A program made the position numbers and the translations under genes. From Gigaspora rosea (lineage: Eukaryota > Glomeromycota > Glomeromycetes > Diversisporales > Gigasporaceae): 64,000 bases of DNA. Under the pieces are notes generated by a model. The model was not told the DNA's origin and did not search any database. It saw nothing but the letters and a program-made list of their open reading frames with translations. The stretch is taken from NCBI GenBank assembly GCA_003550325.1, contig QKWP01001651.1:54370-118369 (forward strand). The letters are read 5' to 3'. How positions within the stretch are numbered: the stretch's first letter is position 1; each line of letters begins with the position of its first letter. Shown piece after piece: positions 24,361-35,835 of this stretch.

Positions 24361-27019
24361 CTAATTCTCTAATAAAAATTGATTAGAGAGCCAATTTCGT
24401 AAACATACTAATGCCTCTACAGTATTTGGATCTAAGTTGGTACGATTATCATCTACAATTCTGCCAGCTAAACTAAAAATATGTTCTGAAGGCACACTTG
24501 TAGCTGGTATAGCTAAAAAATCTCGTGCCATTTTAGATAAATTTGGAAACCGATTACAATTTAATTTCCACCAATCGAGTGCTTTTGTATCCTTTGAAGT
24601 CGTTGGTTCATTTAAATACTGTTGAAGTTCACGTAAATTATTATTGGTACTGGTACAAGTTTGCTTAGATGCGTATTGATAATAATCATCATCATCAGAA
24701 TTTGTTGAATCATTTTTAGCAGAAATATTAGTAAATGAATAGTCGTAATAAAACCTAATATAAGTTTCTTCAAATCTATAAAAATTAAAAAACGATAATT
24801 TAATATTTGATAATCAAAATTAAAATTTAATATTTTAAATAATATAAATTATAATTTTGTGATTTATAATTAAACCCTATAATTACCTTAATTGTAAATC
24901 TGTTACGATTCTTTCAACCTCCTCTTGTGATAATTTCTCTTTCTGTTCGTAATAATATTTGAACCATTGTAACTTATAGCAAGGATCAAGTATACATGCA
25001 ATTACGTATAAAATGCTAGTATCTTTCCAATATTTATCAAATTTTTCTCTCATCATGTTGGCAAATTCGCGAATAAATGCATTGGAATCAGATTGCATTT
25101 TTTGTAAATGCATTTTGATTTTAGAAATTATCATAATCGCATTATTAAGTGTTATATAAGAACTCGCAGATATTTGATTTGTACCTTTATTAAATAATTT
25201 AATATTAAAAAGTAATGTTATAACTCAATCTAAAACCTTATTTTCTAAAAAAATATAATCCCGATAAAATTAATTAGCATTAGCTATATTATCTGTCGAT
25301 TTAGTCGGGATCATATTCTTTTAGAAAATTTTTTTTAAAAAATCATATATACCCATAAATTTTCGAAATAATGGGCATGGGTGTTATTTCGAATTTTGGC
25401 CAAAATTCGAAATAATGCCCATGCCCATTATTTCGAAAATTTTGGAAAATTAAAATTTATAATTACATTCATAAAAAATCATAAGCCCATCACGAATTGC
25501 ACTTGCTTGTTCCCATTCATCCTCAGATGGTGGATCTGGAAAGAGACGGTCTCTATTTTTAAGCCTTAACAATGCTTTTTTAACTTTAATTGCAGAATCC
25601 AACATAAGGAACATGGAGTTCCACCTTGTAACACAATCGAGTGGAGGTATCATTACACCAATATCCTCATAATTACAAGCATCAATAAAGGCTTGACGGC
25701 ATTTTGGCGAAGTATGAAGTGCTTTAATGCAATCTCGAACCTATAAAAAAATAAATAAATTTTATATTTTTTTTCTTTTATATTATTCTACACTAATATT
25801 ATCTTTTTTACATAATATAAATATTACTTACTTTATTAATAATGTGTTTAATTTTTTTTATACCATTTTGAACAATCAGATTGATGATATGAGCTAAGCA
25901 ACGATTTTGAAAAAGTTCAATATCCACATCAACTGAAAGAGAGGTAAGCTGATCGGCAAGTTCATTAATAGCTACATTATTGGAGGAAGCGTTATCAAGT
26001 GTTATAGTCTGTAGCTTTAAAATATATTATAGTTAAGTTTTTTTTAATTTTGATAAAATTAAATATTATACTGTATATAGCAAGATAAAATATAATACCT
26101 TCGTTGTGATTAAAAAATCATCCATACTGGACTTAATTGAACTGGCTATATTGACTCCAGTATGAGGAAAGCGTATTAACCTAAATGACATAAGAAAGCT
26201 AAAAAGCTTCCAATCCTTATCTATAAAGTGTACTGTTACAGAACTATAACTAAGTTGTTGTTGCGATGTCCAAACATCTGTTGTTAATGATATTCGACCT
26301 GAAACATTTTGAAGAATATTTCTAATAGACGTTTTTTTGTCTTCATATAGTTTTAAAGTATCACGTCTAATAGTATCAGCACTGCAAACTTTAAAAGTAG
26401 GTCGTAATCCTTTAACAAAGGTTAAAAATCCAGAGTGCTCTGAAAATTGAAAACTTAATTCATCTCCGATAATCATATTCACTAAGTCCATTCTACTTTT
26501 TTCTTGAGAATAAACCCAATTTGTAGATTGATTAAAAGTAAGCTGTGTTTGACCTCTAGTATTTTTAGAATTTGAATTTGAAGATCCCAAGGCTTTTTTA
26601 TACTTAATACAAGACTTTAGATGACGATGTAAATGTGTAGTACCCGACGATTGTTTTTGAGAAAATTCTTTCTTGCAATAATTACATTTTGCCTTGTCTT
26701 TATTAGGCTCATCTGAAGTTATCAATGTAAAATGGTTCCAAACAGGCGACAACAACTTTCTATTATTAATTCTAGACCTACTAGTCCCACTAGTAGTAGT
26801 TACTGAAGCCTCGTCATTAGTATCATGGTTTGTCTCATCGTTTGCCTCATAGTTTGCCTCATGGTTAGCCTCATGGTTTGCCGTATAGTTTGCTTCATGA
26901 CTTGCTTCTTGGCTTGATTCGTAGTTTGCTTCATAGTTTGCTTCATAGCTTGCCTCATAGTTTGCTTCATGGTTCGATACCGAATCACTTGGCATAACTA
27001 AATCTGTATCAACTTCCAT
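24361..27019 (-). CDS. hAT transposase, BED zinc finger, apparently intact (696 aa)
   Basis: Exons, high to low: 26099-27019, 25832-26014, 25467-25740, 24887-25184, 24361-24775. All introns are GT-AG and phases agree; the joined frame is 2091 nt with no internal stop. Residues about 15-70 are a low-complexity EANY/EANH repeat. A BED finger follows (CNYCKKEF, then HLHRHLKSC, about residues 112-140). Then come hAT signatures: TTDVWTS, TLDNASSN (second acidic block), CVTRWNSMF, FDKYW, ILDPCYKL and the C-terminal dimerisation block WWKLN, FLAIPATSVPSEHIFSLAG. Family role: binds the element ends and performs cut-and-paste transposition with 8-bp duplications. The S-E pair lost in the element at 4001-7970 is kept here. 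The start is the ATG at 27019, before the repeat; I see no better one. Confidence 0.92.
25232..25447. repeat. Two hairpins inside intron 3 of the hAT transposase
   Basis: First hairpin about 25232-25335, arms TTTTCTAAAAAAATATAATC and its near complement ending CTTTTAGAAAA. Second about 25362-25447, arms with TTTCGAAATAATGGGCATGG and complement. The intron is otherwise AT-rich. These look like small foldback insertions that splicing removes. Confidence 0.65.
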
Positions 27020-27811
27020 ATTACGTTGTTATCAAAATTTTCTAAATATGAATCAAAAACGCTAATAAAAAAAATTTTATGCTTAAAAAAATAAGTATTC
27101 TGGCAATTATTATTAAGCTACAAACTATTATACATGTTACTAAGATTTACTAACCTTGACTTTTATTTAAAATACTGTAGTTAACGGGAAGCGCGTCAAT
27201 TTCTAATGAAGATGAATTTTATAAAACGACATATACGCGCGTATATATATATATTCGATTTCATGTGATTGATACATCAGGAACTCAAGATTATTGGTTG
27301 GTATTTTAATTAATAGTGATTACACCGTCTATTGCGAACTAAAGTTTGTAATTGGACAAAGTGCTCCCTAACTTCGGTACTAATATATGATATTATAATT
27401 CTCAAACTCATTAAAAAAAATATATATATACTTTATTAAAGAATCAAGCAATTGCGGGTATGGCAGTAGCAGTTGCACTGGTATTTATAGTTCGAAGTTA
27501 TAGTAATTGTGGGTGTAATAGTACTGTCGTTTGGTATAACAAGTTATTTTACAAGACTTAAAAAATAGAATTCTGACAATTTTTTTTCCATCAATTTAAG
27601 ATGTTTAAAATTTAAGAAAGATGTTTAAAATTTAAGATGTATAATAAAATTTAAGATGTTTAAAATTTGTTTAAAATTTAAGATTAATTAAGATGTTTAA
27701 AATTTAAAATGTTTAAAATTTATGTATGTTTAAGACGTTTAATATTTACGTAATCAAGATTAATTTTAGACTTTTCAAGTTACATGTTTTTTTTTATATA
27801 TGCTGTTCAGA
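27020..27811. other. 5' flank of the hAT transposase with a minisatellite
   Basis: About 27599-27745 consists of imperfect tandem copies of AAGATGTTTAAAATTT. A GCGCGTATATATATAT tract lies near 27236. No coding frame. This is the promoter-side region of the transposase inside the element. Confidence 0.5.
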
Positions 27812-27934
27812 CTATTTGGGACGGTCCAAACCATGTGATAATTAGCATCACCTATGGTTTTAACCCGGTATTAACCTAGTTTTAACCATATGTGATGCTA
27901 ATTATCACATGGTTTGGACCGCCCCAAACAGCGA
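27812..27934. repeat. About 120-bp hairpin (foldback)
   Basis: Arms contain GGACGGTCCAAACCATGTGA and TAATTAGCATCACCTATGG, with their inverse at about 27880-27920; the loop is GTTTTAACCCGGTATTAACC. Lies inside the nested hAT, upstream of the transposase. Confidence 0.8.
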
Positions 27935-28654
27935 CAGCAACTATAATAGGTGTGGGAAACCTAAAAATATCATTATATAGAAATAATGTAAATACGCCAA
28001 GAAATAATGTGTATGTATGTATGTACGTATACTTAATAATGACTATTTTGTGCATATTACAGAAATTTAAGTATAGCCTATCTCAGATATAGGATATGGC
28101 TTGGTAAAGCTTATGTATTATAGCAATTATTGGGACGATTTTACCGCATCACTAATCTCGATGGATATATTCGTGGGCTATTGGATCTGAACATAAATGC
28201 CTTGGGCTCAATCCAATTATATTGGATCCGATTTTGTCAAGCCCAGGCCCGACCCAAAAGCCCATAATAATGTTCAAGCCCGGCCCATGCTAGACATATC
28301 CATGGATATCCATAGATAGTCCAAGCCCATGCGGAACTCTAATTGTTAGGGGCTAGCTTAGAGGTTAGTGTGAGATTAAAGGTTAGATTGATTGTATCTG
28401 CACGCAGAAATATGTTGGCAATAATATTCTTTTTAATTAAAATAATAAGCAGATCATAAGTGACTTGTAGTTGTATGAGTTTTTTGTTTATATATGCGGG
28501 TCAACGGGCCGGGTCGGGCCTATACGAAGCCCGACTCAGGCCCAGCCTGGGCCTGGCCCGTCTAGTTATTACTGGGTACGGGCCAAGTCAGGCTTAGAAA
28601 TATTTTTATCAGGCTTATGAAAGCCCGGCCCGACCTGGTCCATTCCGGACCCTA

Positions 28655-30060
28655 GTTCTACTTCTATACAAACGGTTTCCCTTTCAAAACAGCTCCAAAC
28701 GAAACAAAAGATCCAGCTATGGGAGCAGCATGGGTTCAAGTTAACGAAAATAAAACCCAACTCCTTGAACAAGGTGTGTGTAGAACCAGAAACTGGCCAT
28801 CGTTAACAAAGCCGGAATTACTAGCAATTTTAATGACCCTCTACATGGTTCTGGAAAAGAAGACAGTTAAAATTTTCACAGATAGTGAATTAGCAATAGC
28901 AGGAATCCAAGAGGGATGGAACAGTCAAATAAACAAGTAGTGGACCAAACAAAAAAATAGTTCAATTATATCTAGGATTGTAGAATTAATGAGCATTAAA
29001 GATTTAGAGGTAGAGCTAAATAAAATAGAAGGGCAAAGTGGAAATAAATGGAATAATATGGCAGACAGTATTGCAAAGAGGGGTGCTCTGGACAATAATA
29101 TTCCTATAGTCGACTTTCAGGAGGTCACGAGTCTCAGAGTATCTATCATGTGGAATAATTATCTAATAGATAGCCCCATAAGGAAAATGCTCCAAACTAT
29201 CGAAGAAGTCTCAGTAGAAATAGATTGGTTGTACTTTAGCCAGATCCAAGGCCTAGAAAATAATCTTGCAAGTACTGACTTTCTGTGGCCAAACTTATGG
29301 AACCACCTCAAAACACTATCAGAAGTAAGGTGCACAACACTCGCAAAAAGCAAGAAGATGAGTACAGTAATAAAGTGCATTCACAACAATCTTCTTGTCC
29401 TGGCCGTATTAAACAGAAGAAAACCAGATTTGTATGAAAGTACTTGGTGTATAACTTGTGACGACCAAATAGTAGAAACACAAGCCCATCTTGGCACTTG
29501 CAAGGGCTATGAAGAAAAGTGGCAAGAAATCGAGTCACAAGTTTCTCAAATGCTCTGGAACTTCTTGGAACAGGACTTGCAAAAAAAAAATCCATGATCA
29601 AGCTAACCAACTGGCTATACAGTGAAACGCAAGAACAAAAAGAAGCAATTAGAGAAGAAATCATCAAAAACCTGACAAGAAAGAAGACGAAACAAACTCT
29701 TCTAGAAGCATGCAAGGAAAAAAATACTATGCAGCAGCTACTTACCCTGTGGCTAGATCTTTCATAAAACCTATTCTACGAAAACCTTTGGAAGCCAAGA
29801 TATAAGATAGTTATTGCTTGGGAAAAAAGTATAGGTATAGAAAAAAAGGCCAAATGGGAGTTCAAAACAAGATCCAAAGCGACAAGAGCCAGAAAAACAC
29901 TCAAGAAAAGAAGCGCGACCCCAGAACATGAGAAGTTAAAAAGAAAGGGAGCACCCTTAAGTAATATATCTAGCCAGGAGGAAAAGAGAAGGGAAATGAA
30001 TCAACTACGAGTAGAATCATTAGAAAAATATATTACCGAAGAGGCAAGACCCTTTTAGTT
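28655..30060 (+). pseudogene. LINE fragment: RNase H and C-terminal zinc-knuckle region
   Basis: Downstream half of the frame begun at 22100-22482. RNase H motifs: FYTNG across the insertion (consensus YTDG, so first Asp is Asn), GAAWVQV, LTKPELLAIL, IFTDSELAIAGI and, after an in-frame TAG at 28938-28940, WNNMADSIAKRGA. A C-x2-C-x9-H-x3-C cluster follows (CITCDDQ to HLGTC, about 29450-29500), as in C-terminal regions of many LINE proteins. Further defects: a frameshift in the A run at 29580-29590 and a TAA at 29765-29767. The basic C-terminal tail reads to TAG at about 30056-30058. The element is dead. Confidence 0.85.
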
Positions 30061-30440
30061 AAAAAAATAGGCTGTTTAACATAGCCCCTAGTCAAACTCA
30101 CGTGAACTAGTGCGGCAGGTCACACTTGATTTTCCTTTGAGAAAATAGAGTGATGTCGGACTTAGTAATAAAAAGTAGCATTATATGTATATGTTGTAGC
30201 CCAGATGCAAATTTGCCCAATTGTCAATTGGGCTAGCCCAGATGACAATTTTAATCTGGGCTACCATTTTTGTCCCAGATGCAAATTGCAGATCTTATAT
30301 TAAAATCTAGTAATATTATATATATTTACAAATAAATCGATCAATCAAAATAAATAAATACCAAATTATATAATTATACTGTATTAATATAAATTCGATT
30401 TTGTCACTTAAATATTTTAAATTTTAAAAAATTTTATTAA
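30061..30440 (+). other. LINE 3' end and small hairpin
   Basis: Non-coding sequence after the last LINE codon (about 30061-30195) is probably its 3' UTR; no clear poly-A tail or target duplication was identified. At about 30196-30267, GTAGCCCAGAT and its inverse ATCTGGGCTAC bracket further GGGCTAGCCC palindromes, a small foldback. The rest is AT-rich. Confidence 0.4.
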
Positions 30441-30815
30441 AAATATCTACTCAAGTTTTTGACCAAATTTGATGAAAATTTTTTTATTTGAATTCTATGG
30501 ATTTGTATAATTAAAATAAAAAAATTTTCATCAAATTTGGTCAAGAACTCATGAAGATAACTTTGATGAAGTTTCTGTAAACAATTTTGGTACAGCTTTT
30601 TTGTTATATACATTTTTGGAAATAAAAAAAACTTTTATCAAAGATATCTCTGTGAGTTCTTGACCAAATTCATAAAAATTTTTTTATTTAAATTCTATGG
30701 ATTCTTATGATTAAAATAAAAAAATTTTCATCGAATTTGGTCAAAAACTACCAGAGATATTTCTAATGAAAGTTTTTGTAAACAATTTTGGCGCAGCTTT
30801 TTTGTAATATACAGT
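30440..30815. repeat. Double foldback unit
   Basis: Two successive hairpins with arms TTTGACCAAATTTGATGAAA and inverse, loops around TTTTTTTATTTGAATTCTAT, and spacers with AACAATTTTGGCGCAGC. Same broad family as 17945-18890 and 39399-39925. Confidence 0.7.
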
Positions 30816-31954
30816 CAAACCTCCATATAGTCACCCTCTATATAGTTACAAAACCAATATAATCACTTTTGTAAGTTTACTAACCTTTTTACTATAATTT
30901 TCACCTTTATATAAGCACATTTGCATTATAATCACTATCACAATTTTTTATTTACCATCTATATAAAACTATCTCTACATAATCACATTATTATTATAAT
31001 ATTTTGAATTAATTATTTTATTATTATAAATATTTTTTAAGTTATTAATTATTATTTTTTAACAAGTAAAAATTTTTAAATTTGTTTTTTTTAATAATCA
31101 ATTATCTTTTCTACATATAAAAGTTAAAATTATTCTAAGCAAATCGAAAAAAATGCCATAAGTAACATTGTTCAGGAGACAAAATTACATATATTCTGAA
31201 ATTTTCAAATAATTTGAATAACATTTTATTATTACACTTTTACAATTTACTTTTAGGCAAAAAAAATTAAAAAAATTAAAATTTTTTTTAACTTAATCGT
31301 AAATTATAAAAGTGTATTAATAAAATTTTAACCAAATTATCTCAAAATTTCAGAGTATATGTAATTTTGTATCCCGAATAAGTTTATTTAGATCATTTTT
31401 ATCGATTTACTTTAGATAATTTTAACTTTTATATGTAGCTACGATATACGATTATTTTAAAAAAANAAAAAATTTTTTTAAATATTTTTTAAAATAATCA
31501 TATATCGTAGCTACATATTAAAGTTAAAATTATCTAAAGTAAATCGATAAAAATAATCTAAGTAAAGTTGTTTGGGATACAAACTTACATATACTCTGAA
31601 ATTTTGAGATAATTTGGTTAAAATTTTATTAATACACTTTTATAATTTACGATTAAGTTAAAAAATTTTAATTTTTTTAATTTTTTCGCCTAAACGTAAA
31701 TTGTAAAAGTGTAATAATAAAATGTTATTCAAACTATTTGAAAATTTTAGAATATATGTAAGTTTGTCTCTTGAACAATGTTACTTATAGCATTTTTTTT
31801 GATTTGCTTAGGGTATAGACATTTATCACCTGATTTTTTAGGATAGGGGGGTCGGCAAAATCAGGTGCTATATAGTATCACTTAGATCAGCCAATTAAAT
31901 TAATCATGGGTTGTAGTGAATAACCCGGGTTCATATTTTGTGCCGAAGGCACAG

Positions 31955-32776
31955 GATTTAAATATGAACCTGTGTGTGTAATGGGTTATTCACCCATATA
32001 AGGTATTTTTTTTTTCAACAAAAGCCGAACTCGAGTTTTGTTGAAAAAAAACCTATAATGACTATCTTATTGCACAGTGTCTAATATAACAATCCCGTGC
32101 CAATAAGTAAATGAAAAAAGCATGAGTTGTCACATAAAACCCATGCAATAATTTGATGTGAAGACTGGAGTAAGTTACTTTATATAAATTTTTAATATTA
32201 ATATCCGGAATTTTTTAAAATTTGAGCACATGAATAATACCCGGGTCTTTATAGTAGTGCGATAACGATTTTTAATATAAGTATATGTCTATGTACATAC
32301 ATACTTTTGTACATATGTCCCAATATTTTTTTTTAACCAAAAAGAAAAATATAATTTACATTTATGATTTAAATATGAACCTGTGTGTGTAACGGGTTAT
32401 TCACCCATATAAGGTTTTTTTTTCCAACAAAAGCCAAACTCGGGTTTTGTTGAAAAAAAACCTATAATGACTATCTTATTGCACGGTGTTTAATGTAACA
32501 ATCCCGTGCCAATAAGTAAATGAAAAAAGCACGAGTTGTCACATAAGACCCATGCAATAATTCAATGTGAAGACTGGAGTAAGTTACTTTATATAATTTT
32601 TTAATATTAATATCCGGAATTTTTTAAAATTTGAGCCCATGAATAATACCCAGGTCTTTATAGTAGTGCGATAACGATTTTTAATATAAGTATATGTCTA
32701 TGTACATACATACTTTCGTACATATGTCCCAATATTTTTTTTTTAACCAAAAAGAAAAATATAATTTACATTTATG
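31955..32776. repeat. 411-bp tandem duplication
   Basis: Unit 31955-32365 is followed directly by unit 32366-32776; both begin GATTTAAATATGAACCTGTG and end TTACATTTATG. They differ by scattered substitutions. Each contains a hairpin around CAACAAAAGCC and GGTTTTGTTG. Located between the end of the host element and the 3' end of the DDE-like gene. Confidence 0.92.
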
Positions 32777-32961
32777 TATTTTCTATATAGACTATATCTG
32801 ATATAAAACAAATATTGCTAAGTAACACTTGTTTAACCAATTTCTTTACGATCTTGACTTTAAGCTGCAATTTTGGAATATATTGAAATAGGAAGTATAA
32901 TTTTTTTCTTGTATAACTCTTAATTTAACTTTAACTATTACTTACTATTCATTCTAAAACT

Positions 32962-35689
32962 CTAATCCGAGACATAACCAAGAGCAACAGCAATAGCAAT
33001 AGATTCGTGATCAGTTATTCCAAGCGAAGATAAAAGCGTAGAAAAATCTTCAACAATAGCTGAATTTTTTCTAGTTTGCTTGCCTGGTCGTCTGCCCCGG
33101 GTGCTAGGATGTACAAACCTTCGATGCTTGGTTAGAAAGGAAATTGTTGGAAAATATTTTTTACAAACAGTACAACAGTGTCTAACACAATTTTCTGAAG
33201 AAAGAGATGGAAAGTAAGCGTCATATGATGGTATTTTAATGGAATTAAAATATTCTAAAGTGTGAATCGCGTTTAAGTAGTGGCTATCCTTTCCTTTAAT
33301 TAATGGAGGTAAAAACCCATTGCTTGCACTCAATAATATAGCAGCCTCATCAGCCCATTTAGGAGAACAGTATAATAAATTATTACATTTTCGGATATCT
33401 AAAGAATATCGATACATGTTACAATGATTTTCAATCCAAGACCATGACACAGATAAGTCATCACTATTTTCATCATCATTTTCACTATTTTCCTCATTTT
33501 GTTCATCAACATATTCAACCAAAACCAGTTTTCCATAAATAAGGTCTCTTTTCCACAGGTCGGCAAGGGCTTGTCCAGTAACGAAAATTTTGAAGCCCAA
33601 GCTCATAGTCCTGCACATTTCCTTGAGAATCCAAGTGGTTTCCAAAGTGATCAATCGGTAAAGTAATCCTAGCAACTTTTTTGGATAATAATGACATACT
33701 TCTTTCTACTGGATTATATGCTGATTGGCCTGGAGCGTGAGTACGAATTGTCAAATAATCTAAATTTAAAAAACGAAATAATTTACAATATTGAACGATA
33801 TTTTTGAAATGCCGCAGATTTTCATCCGGCCCACCATCGACCAGAAGGACCCACAATAGTTTAATCTCATTATTACACCTGAAAACCCCATCAAACCTTT
33901 TATTAGATACTAATAATAAGATGTCTGCCATATGCGTAGCAAATGAAGAACCAAGGTGCCACTGTGCTCTAATAAAAATCGAAATTTGACCAACTTGCAA
34001 CGATTCATTAGTTTCCTTTGGATTGATTAACAAATAAACGGAAGGTACTAGTTTTTGCAAAGATCCAATTGGAAAATCGTGATTAGGTACTGACACGGGC
34101 TCAAGAATAGTTTGCATTGTCTCAAAATGTCTTTCTACAGCAGGAATGCCAACTGATACCTTTGCTTTGTTGTTCTGCGACAGTATAACGGGTTGATCAG
34201 CAAAGACAGAGGTGAAATTTCTAGCATTTTTTACTGATTCCAAACAATAATGCCTATCGATGTGATCCTTTTTTTCATTCTGGCTAACTCCTGCAATTAG
34301 AGTTGTGTTATAAACATTCCAATCTTGCATTACATGTATACTGGAACTTACTAAAAATTATAGTAATTTACAACCCTATCTGCAATTCCAACTAGAACCG
34401 GGTGATAGTGAGCTTTTGCTAAAAGGGAACGATTATTTCGGGCAAAATATAATTTCGTGTAGAGTACGTGACAAATACTCATTGTATTTTTCTTTTAATG
34501 AACTATGGAGGTGATTAATAGTTCTAACTTTTATAATTTCACGCTGCCTTTGAGCATCAGCCTCTCCAAATTCGATACAAGAGTATATGTGATCATGCAG
34601 ATCAGGATATTCAAAAAGTAAGGGAGGACGACCAGAAGAATCATACCTTATGACCAATTGCTCTTCTTCAAGTAATTTTTTTTTCTTGAGATTTTCTTTG
34701 ACTTGCCTCATGTCTTTTTAAGCTTTCTAACCGAACGTCTTGATCTTTAATGCTTTTATTTATATCAGAAATCTGGAAAGAAAAATTTCTACAATATTCG
34801 GGATCAGTAGCAATTCTTGCCATATCTTGAGATTTTCTTTGACTTGCCTCATGTCTTTTTAAGCTTTCTAACCGAACGTCTTGATCTTTAATGCTTTTAT
34901 TTATATCAGAAATCTGGGAAGAAAAATTTCTACGATATTCGGGATCAGTAGCAATTCTTGCCATATCTTGTAAGGGGAGTAACAAAAATCAGGTGATTTT
35001 TTAGGGGGGAGGGAGGTAAAAAAAGTTAAAATTATATATAAGAACCTAACTATTTATATATTAAGGAAGAGGGAGGGGGTAGGCCTCTGATAAAAAATAA
35101 TCAGGTGATTAATGATACTGCCCTTAGGGCAGTGTCATTAATCACCTGATTATTTTTTATCAGAGGCCTACCCCCTCCCTCTTCCTTAATATATAAATAG
35201 TCAGGTTCTTATATATAATTTTAACTTTTTTTACCTCCCTCCCCCCTAAAAAATCACCTGATTTTTGTTACTCCTCTAATTTGTTCAATTCCTTTTCTAA
35301 CTCTTTTTTTTTGGCAGATGCTGCTTTTTGTGCAATGGCATTATAATGAATTTGCTCATCAGATTTCAGTGGTTCAAGTACTAGTGGCGGCGACGATGAT
35401 TGTGACGGTTGGATCGTCCACTTGAAACATGCGTTATACACTTAGGCAATTGTACTGAGGTATTTAGATATCTCGATATTTTATCTTCAATCTCTTCTTT
35501 AGGAAGTTTTTTAACCACCTTCCACTCTTTGTTGCATTCTTCACATAGAGCTTTTTTATCAAGAGACGGAGAACCCAATGAAGCCATCTTATAATAGGCG
35601 AATGCATTAGTAAATTTATGAAATATGTTTTGAGGATCTTTATATACATATTTTTTATTAAAATTTGGAGTAGAAAGAAATGTTTGCAT
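32962..35689 (-). pseudogene. DDE-like transposase relic with C2H2 tail (copy B)
   Basis: N-terminal part (35689 down) reads MQTFLSTPNFNKKYVYKDP and includes CEECNKEW. A Lys/Glu coiled coil follows (ELEKELNKL), then two copies of a 47-residue unit beginning MARIATDPEY (about 34684-34967). The middle (33515-34330) has HIDRHYCLESVKNA, LLVDGGPDENLRHFKN and APGQSAYNPVERSM, with Asp and Glu spaced as in DDE enzymes. The C-terminal part (32962-33675) ends with a C2H2 finger, C-x2-C-x12-H-x4-H (about 33100-33175), and a basic stretch GRRPGKQTRK. Breaks: frameshifts near 35400, 34680 (A run), 34350 and 33600, plus the MITE dimer at 34974-35276. Without them one protein of about 850 residues would be expected. 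Family is not named; a similar protein is decayed at 430-2750. Confidence 0.7.
34974..35276. mobile_element. Tail-to-tail dimer of the TTA-type MITE
   Basis: MITE 1 (34974-35123, plus) and MITE 2 (35127-35276, minus) are about 150 bp each and joined through a single TTA (35124-35126). TAA flanks the pair at 34971-34973 and 35277-35279. Deleting the dimer with one TAA restores the transposase frame across ELEKELNKLQDMARIATDPE. The pair is a near-perfect 300-bp palindrome. Confidence 0.92.
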
Positions 35690-35835
35690 TTTTTGATCGT
35701 ATTTTAATGCTTAACAAAATTAAAAGGTTTGTAAAAAATAATTTATCGAGGATTTGAATCGTACGATGGTAAATATTTTTTATTTCATTTATTTTATTTT
35801 ATTTTGATTATAATAATAAATCGTGCTTCTTTTAA

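Larger units (their letters stand above)
23930..28341 (-). mobile_element. Intact autonomous-looking hAT transposon (4412 bp), nested
   Basis: Ends TAGAGTTCCGCATGGGC at 23930 and complement at 28325-28341. Exact 8-bp target duplications ATTGTTAG at 23922-23929 and 28342-28349. Subterminal GGGCTGGGCT/AGCCCAGCCC motifs lie at both ends. It carries a five-exon transposase with an uninterrupted frame. It sits inside the outer hAT-type element 22483-28654, so it is the youngest of the three nested layers here. Confidence 0.95.
22483..28654. mobile_element. Outer hAT-type element (about 1752 bp before a nested insertion)
   Basis: Terminal inverted repeats TAGGGTCCGGAAT at 22483 and complement at 28642-28654. 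Exact 8-bp target duplications GTTCTACT at 22475-22482 and 28655-28662. Subterminal GGGCC/GGCCC-rich arrays lie at about 22495-22660 and 28495-28640. With the nested element 23930-28341 and its duplication removed it is about 1.75 kb, without a transposase. The interior 22880-23400 is T/G-rich. It is probably non-autonomous. Its insertion point is in the RNase H region of the LINE. Confidence 0.93.

Noticed and set aside
29159-29715. Minus-strand frames of 73 and 135 codons
   Set aside because: Antisense to the LINE coding region, which has clear RNase H and zinc-knuckle motifs.
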